A stretch of 44,736 nucleotides of DNA from Bacteroidota bacterium (GCA_004292605.1 RDXK01000102.1:1-44736), one strand, 5' to 3'. Numbered from the stretch's first letter, positions 7,844 to 16,237 are shown. Notes: generated from the letters alone by a model not told the origin. Program-made: numbers and translations.

Positions 7844-8569
7844 CTACACAATTAAGTATTTTTCAAACCAATGAGGAACTTTATCAGTATCAAAAATTTT
7901 TACATCGATACCGTCGGTTATTTCCGCTATCAAAATACTTGCCTTACCCGAATTATCCCACACATATGCTCGATTGCTCAACTTTACGGCAGGCTTAAGA
8001 TGTCGCAAACTTCTATCATACCTGCTTCTCACAACCTCAGGGTCAACATTATGTCCATCTTGAACCACCCTTAGTTTCACACGACTTATATTTATTTCTG
8101 GATCTGCCGTCGCCACAAAATAAATATACACCCTGTAGCCCTTATCTTTCGCCTGTTGTAAAAAAGATAATTTGCTACCGTGGCTCATCACGGTTTCGTA
8201 TGTAAAGGAAATATCATTAAACAATAATTGCTGCCTTATAAATTCTGCTATCTCTGCAGCAAGATAAGAGTCTACAAATGTGTTTACGTGCAATACATTT
8301 TCCCTAACGTGTAACTTGGTGTACAAGTTTAATTCGTTTCTCTTTTCCGGTGCGAAGGTGCTATTCTTAAAGAACTCTTGCAATTGTGCTTCGTTAATCG
8401 CTAGGTGATAGGCACTAAATAGTAGAACCCTACTCTCCTTAAGCATTTTTTCAATATCATCGGCGTTTACATAAACCCCAAAGCCAATTTCCGCTCTTAA
8501 ACTATTTATAATAGTTGTTTTACCAGAACCATTGGGGCCGGCAAACACTCGCATGCGTTTGATTGCCAC
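7844..8569 (-). CDS. Zeta-toxin-like P-loop kinase
   Basis: 241 residues from a GTG at 8569; the ATG at 8554 (MRVFAGPNGSGKT) is an equally possible start. The Walker A motif GPNGSGKT sits at residues 11-18, followed by a NADDIEK segment and a TYETVMSHG segment, the order seen in zeta toxin/AAA_33-type kinases. Zeta toxins phosphorylate UDP-N-acetylglucosamine and block wall synthesis; chromosomal relatives may act on other small molecules. It lies one base after the stop of the small glycine-zipper gene, so translation is probably coupled. The pair looks like a toxin with an unusual partner. The family call is firm at the P-loop kinase level and moderate for toxin function. Confidence 0.78.
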   Translation of the reverse strand: MAIKRMRVFAGPNGSGKTTIINSLRAEIGFGVYVNADDIEKMLKESRVLLFSAYHLAINEAQLQEFFKNSTFAPEKRNELNLYTKLHVRENVLHVNTFVDSYLAAEIAEFIRQQLLFNDISFTYETVMSHGSKLSFLQQAKDKGYRVYIYFVATADPEINISRVKLRVVQDGHNVDPEVVRSRYDRSLRHLKPAVKLSNRAYVWDNSGKASILIAEITDGIDVKIFDTDKVPHWFEKYLIV

Positions 8570-8570
8570 T

Positions 8571-8864
8571 TTATACTAGTTTAAAATGTTCTGGTAATTT
8601 TAAATTTGGCTTCTCAATGTCGCGTATGTATTCCTTCGTACCGTCAGCACTTATTCGATATAATTTGCCATTTTCCTCCATTATCATTGGCACACGGCTT
8701 GCGTTGGCTTTCTCATTGGCTTTGTAAGTTCCTAAAACAGCCGCACCTATTAACGCACCAACGGACGCACCTTCGTCTTTATCGCTAGTTAACAACGCAC
8801 CGAGAGTTGCACCAATTACACCTCCAGCAATTAAAGATTCAAATATTTCATTATCATCCCTCAT
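8571..8864 (-). CDS. Glycine-zipper small protein upstream of zeta-like kinase
   Basis: 97 residues from an ATG. An acidic start (MRDDNEIFESLIAGG) leads into a Gly/Ala-rich glycine-zipper stretch (about residues 13-48), which could span or oligomerise in a membrane. A soluble tail follows with GKLYRISADGTKEYIR and a basic, proline-containing end. It precedes the zeta-like kinase by one base in the same direction. Classical epsilon antitoxins are small helical bundles and do not look like this, so if it is the antitoxin it is of another type. A membrane or assembly role is equally possible. Confidence 0.65.
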   Translation of the reverse strand: MRDDNEIFESLIAGGVIGATLGALLTSDKDEGASVGALIGAAVLGTYKANEKANASRVPMIMEENGKLYRISADGTKEYIRDIEKPNLKLPEHFKLV

Positions 8865-8914
8865 ATGCCAAATTTAATCATTTCCTTGCATAACCGATGC
8901 AGGAACTATGAGCG

Positions 8915-8948
8915 AAAAAAAGTGGTTCGTGCCGGCACGAACCACTTT
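8915..8948 (-). terminator. Perfect 30-bp palindrome acting as minus-strand terminator
   Basis: Bases 8919-8933 are the exact reverse complement of 8934-8948. On the minus strand the hairpin is followed at once by seven T (8921-8915), a textbook terminator. It stands between the SDR gene and the glycine-zipper gene, 51 bases before the latter's ATG. Confidence 0.65.
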
Positions 8949-8959
8949 ATTATAAAAAC

Positions 8960-8990
8960 AAAAAGAGCGGCCGAAAAACCACTCTTTTTT
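8960..8990 (-). terminator. Terminator of the SDR gene
   Basis: AAAAAGAG (8960-8967 region) pairs with CTCTTTTT (8982-8989), with a GG/CC extension and one mismatch. It lies 19 bases after the SDR stop codon and forms a tandem pair with the palindrome at 8915-8948. Confidence 0.6.
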
Positions 8991-9008
8991 AATAGCTATA
9001 ATTAACTG

Positions 9009-9824
9009 TTATACAAATAAATCTGGGTACAATTGTGCACCAGGTACTACACTATATTTTTCTAAATCGGTTACGCCTTCAGCACGTAAAACATCTTCAT
9101 CTATAAAAGTATTGCCGGTACATACTCGGCTACTTTTACTAACAATGGCATAAGCGGCATCCGCAATAATATCCACGGTTCGGCTCATATTAGCCAGTGC
9201 TTGTCCACCTAATAAATTTCTTACCGCCGCCGTATCTATGGTAGTTTTAGGCCACAATGCATTGGCTGCTATCCCGTATTGTTTTAACTCTTCTGCCCAA
9301 CCCAGCGCTAGCATGCTCATATTATATTTACTGATAGTATATGCTACATGCCCACCTAACCATTTTGGCGCCAAGTTTACTGGTGGCGATAAAGTAAGAA
9401 TGTGTGGGTTACTAGCTTTTTTCAAATGAGGAATGCAGTGCTGTGTCATCAAAAAAGTACCTCTTACATTAATGCTATGCATCAAATCAAAACGCTTGGC
9501 TTCTGTTTTTTCCGTGGGCGTTAATTGAATGGCACTCGCATTGTTGATGAGTACATCTATCCCTCCAAAACGCTCTACAGTTTTGGCTACTGCAGCGGCT
9601 ATTTGGTCTTCCTGCTGTATGTTTACTTGTACAGCCAACGCTTGTCCACCTGCCTCTTCCACTTCCTCGGCAGCGGAAAAAATGGTACCGCCTAGGCGTG
9701 GATCTTCCTCTACACTTTTAGCTGCTATTACTATATTGGCACCTTCCTTGGCAAATTTTAATGCCATGGCTTTACCTATTCCTCTGCTAGCGCCCGTAAT
9801 AAAAATGGTTTTGTTGGCAAACAT
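9009..9824 (-). CDS. Short-chain dehydrogenase, HSDL2-like
   Basis: 271 residues, normal for a classical SDR. The Rossmann NAD(P) motif TGASRGIGKA sits at about residues 10-19, NNASA at about 91-95, and the catalytic YTISK (Tyr-x-x-x-Lys) at about 161-165. The extended AAKSVEEDPRLGGTI insertion after beta-2 and the TLSPPVNL strand are characteristic of the hydroxysteroid dehydrogenase-like 2 group, whose substrate is uncertain but is linked to lipid metabolism. The serine usually in the catalytic triad falls in TLSPP. It lies 19 bases downstream of gmk on the same strand, so they may share a transcript. Confidence 0.88.
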   Translation of the reverse strand: MFANKTIFITGASRGIGKAMALKFAKEGANIVIAAKSVEEDPRLGGTIFSAAEEVEEAGGQALAVQVNIQQEDQIAAAVAKTVERFGGIDVLINNASAIQLTPTEKTEAKRFDLMHSINVRGTFLMTQHCIPHLKKASNPHILTLSPPVNLAPKWLGGHVAYTISKYNMSMLALGWAEELKQYGIAANALWPKTTIDTAAVRNLLGGQALANMSRTVDIIADAAYAIVSKSSRVCTGNTFIDEDVLRAEGVTDLEKYSVVPGAQLYPDLFV

Positions 9825-9843
9825 ATATTTCGTTTTATTTTAA

Positions 9844-10413
9844 TTATTTCCAACCAAGAAAACTAGCAATAATTTGCTCGGTTTCCCAGCAGGCTTTTTG
9901 TAAATCTACATTCATTACCACTTCATCGAACTGATTTTTAAAACTTAGTTCGTACGATGCTTTGTTTACCCTAGTAGCAATACTTTCCTTGGTTTCGGTA
10001 CCCCTACTTTCTAGTCGTTTACGCAACGTATCTATACTAGGTGGCTCTATAAAAATAGTAAGCGTGTTAGCTGGGTTTTGAGCCTTTATATGCATAGCTC
10101 CACGTACATCTATATCCAAAACCGGGGTTTGTGTATTACCCCAAATACGTTCTATTTCACTTTTTAGGGTTCCGTAATACTTACCTTCGTACACCATTTC
10201 CCACTCTAAAAATTCATCGTTTTTTATATGGGTTTGAAATGCGTCGGCCGTTATAAAATAATAAGCTTCGCCATGCCTTTCATCGCCCCGTGGAGCACGG
10301 GTAGCCGCTGAAATAGAAAACGCTAACTGCGGATACTTATTTAATAAAAAATGGGTAATACTTGTTTTACCTGCACCGGAAGGCGCCGTAATAATGATGA
10401 TTTTTTTATGGGC
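9844..10413 (-). CDS. gmk: Guanylate kinase
   Basis: Phosphorylates GMP to GDP with ATP. I start at the ATG at 10413 (MAHKKIIIITAPSGAGKT); an ATG at 10425 and a GTG at 10446 are in frame upstream. About 189 residues, normal length. The P-loop APSGAGKTS is near the N-terminus, followed by the GMP-binding segment with STRAPRGDE-like SAATRAPRGDERHG, EFLEWEMVYEGKYYGT, the DIDVRGA strand and the lid region RLESRGTE. All expected motifs are intact. It is followed by the SDR gene on the same strand and is divergent from the FAD/Fe-S dehydrogenase gene. Confidence 0.95.
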   Translation of the reverse strand, partial: AHKKIIIITAPSGAGKTSITHFLLNKYPQLAFSISAATRAPRGDERHGEAYYFITADAFQTHIKNDEFLEWEMVYEGKYYGTLKSEIERIWGNTQTPVLDIDVRGAMHIKAQNPANTLTIFIEPPSIDTLRKRLESRGTETKESIATRVNKASYELSFKNQFDEVVMNVDLQKACWETEQIIASFLGWK

Positions 10414-10569
10414 CATGGTTTCCATTTGGCTAAAATAAGCAAACACCGCAAAGCACCATAAAATATCGTAGCTATTTTACCCCTGCATAGTTAGCTTGCT
10501 AATTTCCTAAACAATAGTAGGTGGTTAGCACAGTCGTAGTATTTTTACCACCCACCAGCTTGTTTATTC

Positions 10570-13377
10570 ATGAATTTAGTTTCCGCATTATTGCAGCAGT
10601 TGCCGCCGCAGCGTGTGCTTTATAGTTTACACGATAGGTTAGCCTATGCAGGCGATGCCGGTTTTTATGAACTAATTCCACAAGTAATAGTACAAGTACA
10701 AAGCGTGGAGGAGGTGCAGTTTTTATTTAGCATTAGTCACCAATACCAAACACCGCTAGTATTTAGGGCCGGCGGTACTAGCTTGTCCGGACAGAGTATT
10801 ACCAACGGTATTCTGGTAGATATCAGTAAACACTGGAACAAAGTGGAACCCCTGCAAAAGGGAGAATTGGTATGGAGCCAACCCGGTGTTACTGGGGCCA
10901 TGGTAAATAAATATCTACTGCCTTACGGAAAAAAAATAGGGCCCGACCCAAGTAGTATATCAGCCGCCATGATGGGTGGTATAGTAAGTAATAATGCCAG
11001 TGGTATGTGCTGTGGCGTAACTTACAATAGCTACCATACCATGCAGGAAATTTGTTTTGTATTACCCAACGGAAGGGTGTACAACACCGCAGATGCCAAT
11101 GCACGTGAAAAATTTCTAACCCAAGAAACCGCAGTAGTAGAAACACTTACACAAGCAAAACAAATACTTGCAGCCAAGCCGGCATTAGTGAATAAAATAC
11201 GGCACAAATACAAAACTAAAAATACCGTTGGCTACAGCCTTAATGCCCTCTTAGATTATGATCATCCGCTCGATTGCTTTGCTCACCTATTAGTGGGTGC
11301 AGAAGGCACTTTAGGGTTTATAGCACATACGGTTTTAAAAACCATTCCTAACCATCCGTGCAATGCAACTGCCATTTTATATTTCAACAGTATAGAAGCA
11401 GCTTGTAGTGCCATAGTACCCTTAAAAAATACCCAAGCGGATGTACTAGAATTAATGGATAGAGCTAGCTTAAAAAGTGTAGAACACTTGGCAGGACTGC
11501 CTGATTTTTTTAAGAGTTTGCCCACAAGCGCCGCTGCTTTGCTTTGCGAATACCAAGCAGCCACCAAACCAGAACTTGATCAAATTTTAGCGAATGCCCA
11601 ACCCACTTTAGCAGCATTGCCATTGCTACATCACGCCAGTTTTACACAGGATGCTGCTACCCGAAATTTCTATTGGAAAATACGCAAGGGCATGTTTCCA
11701 AGTGTAGGTGCTGTAAGGGCTAAAGGCGCTACCGTGATTTTAGAAGATGTAACCTTTCCTGTAGAACAATTAGCCTCGGCCGTACTTGATTTACAAAACT
11801 TATTTCAAGAATTTGGGTACGATAATGCCATCATATTTGGGCACGCTAAGGATGGTAATATTCACTTTGTAATTACCCAATTGTTAGATACCGATGCAGA
11901 AATAAAAAGGTACGATGCGTTTATAAAATCACTCGTGAATTTGGTATTGCATAAGTACAACGGTGCATTAAAAGCGGAGCATGGTACTGGCCGTAATATG
12001 AGTCCGTTTGTAGAGGCGGAATGGGGTGGCGAACTGTATGCCATCATGAAACAAATAAAGCACACCGTAGACCCCCAAAACTTGCTGAATCCCGACGTAA
12101 TTATTAACCATAGTACAGAGGCACATATAGAACATTTAAAACAGTTACCTGCCGTAGAAGAAGAGGTGGATAAATGTATAGAATGTGGTATGTGCGAACA
12201 CCATTGCCCCAGCAAAAATATTACGCTTACACCAAGGCAACGAATACAAGTAAGACGGCAGCTAAAAAAGCTAGAAAAACAAGGTGCCACTAAGGAATAC
12301 AAAGAAGTATTACAACAATATCAATACAAAGGATTGGATACTTGTGCCACCGACGGACTGTGCCAAAGTGAATGCCCCGTAGAAATAAACACCGGCGATT
12401 TAGTAACCCGATTACGCAGAGAAAATCATAGCAGCACTGCTAAAAAAGTAGCTGTATTTATTGCCAAAAATTATGGCACTATAGAAACCTTAGGTAAGGT
12501 AGGCATACGTTTAGGCGCTGGCATAAATAAATTAGCAGGAGCTAATACCATGCGTACCATCACCACTACCACCCGTAAAATAAGTAAGCAGTTTCCTTTA
12601 TGGAACAATGGCCTTGCGGCTGGTAAGGCATTACCTACTATACAGCCAACAGCACCTAGTGTGGTTTATTTTACGGCTTGTATCAATCGGTTAATGAGTA
12701 CGCCCAACCAAGAAAAAACTGTTCAGCAGGCATTTCTGCATATTTGTGAAGCCGCTGGTGTACAAGTACTACTACCCAATAATATCACCAGCCAATGCTG
12801 TGGCCAACCCTTTAGCAGCAAGGGTTTTACGGATGCTGCCTTACTTAAATTTACCCAATGGATAGATGCTGCATGGGTTTGGAGCCAGCAAGGAACTTTA
12901 CCCATAGTGGTAGATTTTACCAGCTGCACTTACACATTTTTAAAGTATAAAAAAACATTGCCCGCAACGTACCAGCAAAAATTTGAACAGTTACAACTAA
13001 AAGATATCATTGCCTACTTAGCAGATTTATTACCCAAATTATCGCTCAAAAAAGTATCGCAAACTGTGGTATTACACCCCACTTGTTCCAGCCAAAAAAT
13101 GGGCTTAGTAAGTACCATGCAGCAGGTAGCACAAGCTTGTGCTACACAGGTAATAATACCTAAAAATGCGGGCTGCTGCGGTATGGCGGGCGACCGGAGC
13201 TTTTTTGTACCCGAGTTACCTGCCAGTGCTACCCTAGCGGAAGTAGCCGAGGTAGACTATACAAAAGTGCAAGGCTGCTATAGCACGGGGCACACTTGCG
13301 AAATGGCATTATCAGAAGCTAGTGGCGCCACGTATAGGAACTTGGTGTATTTGGTATACGAATCGCTAAAAAAGTAA
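10570..13377 (+). CDS. FAD-linked oxidase with Fe-S and CCG domains (D-lactate/2-hydroxyacid dehydrogenase type)
   Basis: 935 residues. N-terminal FAD_binding_4 domain with RAGGTSLSGQS and GPDPSSISAAMMGG; then an FAD-oxidase C domain with IIFGHAKDGNIHF and AEHGTGRNMSPF (metal and substrate region). A ferredoxin-like segment follows with CIECGMCEHHC from Cys536 and CATDGLCQSECP from Cys592, two [4Fe-4S] sites. At the end are two CCG (DUF3483-like) half-domains marked by CCGQPF and CCGMAG. This is the single-chain architecture of the large quinone-linked D-lactate or D-2-hydroxyacid dehydrogenases (YdiJ/Dld type). It probably works at the inner membrane feeding electrons to quinone. No transport or regulatory gene flanks it, so the substrate is not fixed. 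Confidence 0.88.
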   Translation: MNLVSALLQQLPPQRVLYSLHDRLAYAGDAGFYELIPQVIVQVQSVEEVQFLFSISHQYQTPLVFRAGGTSLSGQSITNGILVDISKHWNKVEPLQKGELVWSQPGVTGAMVNKYLLPYGKKIGPDPSSISAAMMGGIVSNNASGMCCGVTYNSYHTMQEICFVLPNGRVYNTADANAREKFLTQETAVVETLTQAKQILAAKPALVNKIRHKYKTKNTVGYSLNALLDYDHPLDCFAHLLVGAEGTLGFIAHTVLKTIPNHPCNATAILYFNSIEAACSAIVPLKNTQADVLELMDRASLKSVEHLAGLPDFFKSLPTSAAALLCEYQAATKPELDQILANAQPTLAALPLLHHASFTQDAATRNFYWKIRKGMFPSVGAVRAKGATVILEDVTFPVEQLASAVLDLQNLFQEFGYDNAIIFGHAKDGNIHFVITQLLDTDAEIKRYDAFIKSLVNLVLHKYNGALKAEHGTGRNMSPFVEAEWGGELYAIMKQIKHTVDPQNLLNPDVIINHSTEAHIEHLKQLPAVEEEVDKCIECGMCEHHCPSKNITLTPRQRIQVRRQLKKLEKQGATKEYKEVLQQYQYKGLDTCATDGLCQSECPVEINTGDLVTRLRRENHSSTAKKVAVFIAKNYGTIETLGKVGIRLGAGINKLAGANTMRTITTTTRKISKQFPLWNNGLAAGKALPTIQPTAPSVVYFTACINRLMSTPNQEKTVQQAFLHICEAAGVQVLLPNNITSQCCGQPFSSKGFTDAALLKFTQWIDAAWVWSQQGTLPIVVDFTSCTYTFLKYKKTLPATYQQKFEQLQLKDIIAYLADLLPKLSLKKVSQTVVLHPTCSSQKMGLVSTMQQVAQACATQVIIPKNAGCCGMAGDRSFFVPELPASATLAEVAEVDYTKVQGCYSTGHTCEMALSEASGATYRNLVYLVYESLKK

Positions 13378-13417
13378 AGAGAAAATACGGTGGCGATATA
13401 GTGAATTCTTAAACTAT

Positions 13418-14560
13418 TTAGCTAATGATTTCACCTTGCCATAGCTGTTTCAAAAATTCTTGCCACGGCATTATGATGATTCCATCGTGTATTCTAGTAA
13501 GTGGTTCGGTGCAAACCACAATGGCTTTTTGTACTGTATACTCCTCCATAAAAGCACGCAGGCCTCGCAAATGCTTGCTACTAATATTATCTGTACCCTG
13601 TACTTCAATAGCCACTTGGTTGGAACCTAGTATAAAATCTACCTCCAACTGCGAACTTGTTCGCCAATAACTAATTAAATATTCCAAACCAGCGTAGTGA
13701 CTGTGAGCACGTAATTCCTGGTATATAAACTGCTCAAACGCATAACCAAATGCTTCACTTTTGAATACAATACCTGTACGTTTTAATAGATGATTTACAA
13801 TACCTACATCAAAAAAATAAAACTTCGGTGCTTGAATAACTCGCCTTTTCGGTTGCCTTTGGTATACGGGTACAAAATTACCTATCAAAGTATCTTGTAA
13901 TATTTGAAAGTACTCTTTTATAGTGGGGGCACTTACCCCACAATCCGATGCAATATTGGCATAGTTTACTATCTCGGCATTGCTAAATGCAGCACTTTCC
14001 AAAAACTGTGCAAATACTTGTACGTTTCTAATTTTTGCCTCGGAAATAATTTCATCGTTCAAATAGCTTCCCACATAAGCCGCCAATAATTTTTTCGGTT
14101 GGGCGGCTTGATAGTGCCTTGGAAGCAAGCCATGGTTCAAAGCTTTCAACAAATCAAAATCTGGAATTTCGGCGGATACCAACGGATAAAGTTGATACCG
14201 TAACGCCCTACCACCTAATAAGTTAGTATTGGACCGCAAAATTTTTCTGGCACTGGAGCTACTCATAATAAACCTACACTTGGTGTTGGCAATAAGCCAA
14301 TGAATTTCGTTCAATAACTCAGGCAATCGTTGAACTTCATCTATCACTACTGTAGTAATATCGGGTTTTGCAAGCACCGTTTCCCGTAAGTAAGTGGGGT
14401 TTCGTAGTAATCGTTCGTATACGTCTGCCATCAACAAATCGAACCACAACGCGTCAGGAAAAAGACTGGCCAACAAAGTGCTTTTCCCCGTTTGCCTGGC
14501 ACCCCAGAAAAATAAACTTTCGTGGGCACTTTCAGTAAATATTTGTCGCCTTAATAACAT
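13418..14560 (-). CDS. AAA (AAA_14) ATPase with DUF4143 domain
   Basis: 380 residues. Walker A GARQTGKST at residues 20-28, Walker B VVIDEVQR with Asp74/Glu75, and a sensor-like IMSSSSARK segment. The C-terminal DUF4143 region (about 185-350) contains FYFFDVGIVNHLL, FEQFIYQEL and a nuclease-like LEVDFILGSNQVAIEVQG segment (ExD...ExK-like but with Gln in place of Lys). The family is widespread and its role is unsettled; mobile behaviour and defence or regulatory functions have been proposed. The start codon lies inside one of two tandem 17-bp repeats, which suggests self-regulation. It is flanked by unrelated housekeeping genes. Confidence 0.85.
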   Translation of the reverse strand: MLLRRQIFTESAHESLFFWGARQTGKSTLLASLFPDALWFDLLMADVYERLLRNPTYLRETVLAKPDITTVVIDEVQRLPELLNEIHWLIANTKCRFIMSSSSARKILRSNTNLLGGRALRYQLYPLVSAEIPDFDLLKALNHGLLPRHYQAAQPKKLLAAYVGSYLNDEIISEAKIRNVQVFAQFLESAAFSNAEIVNYANIASDCGVSAPTIKEYFQILQDTLIGNFVPVYQRQPKRRVIQAPKFYFFDVGIVNHLLKRTGIVFKSEAFGYAFEQFIYQELRAHSHYAGLEYLISYWRTSSQLEVDFILGSNQVAIEVQGTDNISSKHLRGLRAFMEEYTVQKAIVVCTEPLTRIHDGIIIMPWQEFLKQLWQGEIIS

Positions 14561-14604
14561 GATAATCGAAAGTACTACTTTATTTTTACATGATAAACGA
14601 AAGT
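14557..14604 (-). promoter_or_regulatory. Tandem 17-bp repeats over start of AAA/DUF4143 gene
   Basis: ACATGATAATCGAAAGT (14557-14573) and ACATGATAAACGAAAGT (14588-14604) match at 16 of 17 bases with a 31-base period, about three helical turns. The first copy contains the ATG of the AAA/DUF4143 gene on the minus strand. A 12-bp palindrome TATCTTAAGATA follows at 14617-14628. The arrangement looks like a two-site operator, perhaps bound by the gene's own product. Confidence 0.55.
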
Positions 14605-14780
14605 GACATTTTATTATATCTTAAGATAATTGACTGTTTTTATGGCTGGCAAGTACCCAAAACAACCTACTTCCATCGCTCCTACATTTTCGGTTACCGA
14701 TATTTTTTACCTATTACACTTAGTTTTCAGTACTAAACAGCATTAGCGCTGAAAATAACCCACCTTTGCCCCCAAATACG

Positions 14781-15131
14781 ATGAATATGAGTCCGCTTGT
14801 AGCAGAGTTTAATGAGTACCGCGTTAAAATGAACGAGGTAATTTTAAGCAAGAATAATTTAGTGTTGAAACGTCTTTGGAACCTAGATTCCAATACGTAC
14901 GACGAAGGTGCCCTACCCACCAAAACCAAGGAAATGCTGGGCTTAGTAGCTAGTATGGTACTACGCTGCGACGATTGTATAAAATACCATGTAGGCAAGT
15001 GTTTTGAATTAGGTGTAACCACCGCAGAGCTGTATGAAATATTTGCCGTGGCAAACATTGTGGGCGGAACCATTGTTATTCCACATACAAGGCGTGCGGC
15101 CGAGTATTGGGAAGCCTTACAGCAACCCTAA
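14781..15131 (+). CDS. Carboxymuconolactone decarboxylase / AhpD-like protein
   Basis: The ATG at 14781 (MNMSPLVAEF) is chosen over an upstream in-frame non-ATG; a second ATG at 14787 is also possible. 116 residues, normal for the CMD family. The AhpD-type redox motif is Cys63-Asp-Asp-Cys66 followed by Tyr-His70 (CDDCIKYH). Such proteins are peroxidase partners or general alkyl-hydroperoxide reducing proteins; no decarboxylase function should be assumed. It sits 57 bases before the oxidoreductase beta-subunit gene, which has its own promoter box, so co-transcription is uncertain. A CACCTTTG box at 14761-14768 is a weak promoter match. Confidence 0.85.
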   Translation: MNMSPLVAEFNEYRVKMNEVILSKNNLVLKRLWNLDSNTYDEGALPTKTKEMLGLVASMVLRCDDCIKYHVGKCFELGVTTAELYEIFAVANIVGGTIVIPHTRRAAEYWEALQQP

Positions 15132-15161
15132 CAGTTTACTATTTAACTGGTGCTGGTTTTG

Positions 15162-15169
15162 TACCTTTG
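15162..15169 (+). promoter_or_regulatory. Bacteroidota -7 promoter box for korB
   Basis: TACCTTTG fits TAnnTTTG and lies 19 bases before the ATG at 15189; TTTA at 15135-15138 is a possible -33 element at 23-base spacing. Confidence 0.5.
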
Positions 15170-15188
15170 CACCACAAAATTTGGATGA

Positions 15189-16223
15189 ATGAGTGCTGAA
15201 AATATTGTTGCTCCCGTATTAACTGCGAAAGATTTTGCTACCGACCAGGAAGTGCGTTGGTGCCCTGGCTGTGGCGACTATTCCATACTTGCCCAAGTGC
15301 AAAAAGTAATGCCCACCATTGGCGTACCCAAGGAAAATATTGCAATCATTAGCGGTATTGGCTGTAGCAGTCGCTTTCCTTATTACATGAACACCTTTGG
15401 CATGCACAGTATTCATGGGCGTGCTACGGCTGTGGCCAGTGGTTTAAAAGCTACACGGCCCGAACTGAGTGTGTGGATTGTAACGGGTGATGGCGATAGT
15501 TTGAGCATTGGTGGTAACCATACCATTCATTTATTGAGAAGAAATTTTGACGTAAATATTTTGGTGTTCAATAACCAAATTTATGGTTTAACCAAGGGGC
15601 AATATTCCCCCACTTCGGAAGAGCAAAAAATAACTAAAAGTACCCCTGTAGGTAGCATTGATCATCCGTTTAATCCATTGGCTTTAGCCTTAGGGGCCGA
15701 TGCTAGTTTTATAGCTAGAAGTATGGATAGAGACCCTAAGCATTTACAAGCTATGCTAAGTAGAAGCCACCAACACAAGGGTTCCTCCTTCCTAGAAATT
15801 TACCAGAACTGTAATATTTTTAACGACGGTGCTTTTGAAATTTTCACTGAAAAATCTACCAAACCAGAAGAAGCCTTGTTTTTAGAACAAGGTAAACCCT
15901 TGGTGTTTGGCGCCAACCAGCAAAAAGGCATCAAGCTGGATGGTTTACGCCCCGTAGTAGTGGAGCTAGGCGATACCTACAATTTGGATGATTTATGGAT
16001 ACACGATGAAACTGATTTTTACAAAGCACAAACGCTGGTAAGACTGTTTGATAACCCAAGTGAGCTCAACCATTTCCCAAGACCGTTTGGCGTATTTTTC
16101 GCGAAAGCAAGAGCCTGCTATGAGGATATGCTGCAGCTACAAATTCAGGAAGCCATTGCTACGAAAGGAAAAGGCGATTTAAACAAACTACTAAGAGGCA
16201 GAGAAGTTTGGACGATTGATTAA
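15189..16223 (+). CDS. korB: 2-oxoacid:ferredoxin oxidoreductase, beta subunit
   Basis: 344 residues, normal for the thiamine-diphosphate-binding beta subunit of 2-oxoglutarate (or pyruvate) ferredoxin oxidoreductase. The N-terminal RWCPGCGD is the family cysteine motif; GIGCSSRFPYYMNTFGMH and IHGRATAVASGLK follow, and the TPP/Mg site is VTGDGDSLSIGGNH (GDGD). NNQIYGLTKGQ is the usual beta-subunit segment. It forms CoA thioesters and reduced ferredoxin together with an alpha (KorA) subunit, often encoded next door, but the gene before it here is AhpD-like and the one after is convergent. The alpha gene must be elsewhere. Substrate (2-oxoglutarate versus pyruvate or branched) is inferred from overall resemblance. 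Confidence 0.9.
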   Translation: MSAENIVAPVLTAKDFATDQEVRWCPGCGDYSILAQVQKVMPTIGVPKENIAIISGIGCSSRFPYYMNTFGMHSIHGRATAVASGLKATRPELSVWIVTGDGDSLSIGGNHTIHLLRRNFDVNILVFNNQIYGLTKGQYSPTSEEQKITKSTPVGSIDHPFNPLALALGADASFIARSMDRDPKHLQAMLSRSHQHKGSSFLEIYQNCNIFNDGAFEIFTEKSTKPEEALFLEQGKPLVFGANQQKGIKLDGLRPVVVELGDTYNLDDLWIHDETDFYKAQTLVRLFDNPSELNHFPRPFGVFFAKARACYEDMLQLQIQEAIATKGKGDLNKLLRGREVWTID

Positions 16224-16237
16224 TTACTACATAGGTG

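Noticed and set aside
7844-8569. Zeta gene as translated through UAG into the downstream extension
   Set aside because: No recoding signal (such as a downstream stem or conserved context) is seen, and zeta-like proteins end about here; a gene remnant is simpler.
11283-12302. Several reverse-strand frames of 94-146 residues within the FAD/Fe-S dehydrogenase
   Set aside because: Shadows of the real gene; Cys/Ser-rich and without start signals or motifs.
13418-14560. AAA/DUF4143 gene as a transposase or insertion sequence
   Set aside because: No terminal inverted repeats or target duplication are visible and no DDE/HUH motif; only the operator-like repeats at its 5' end.
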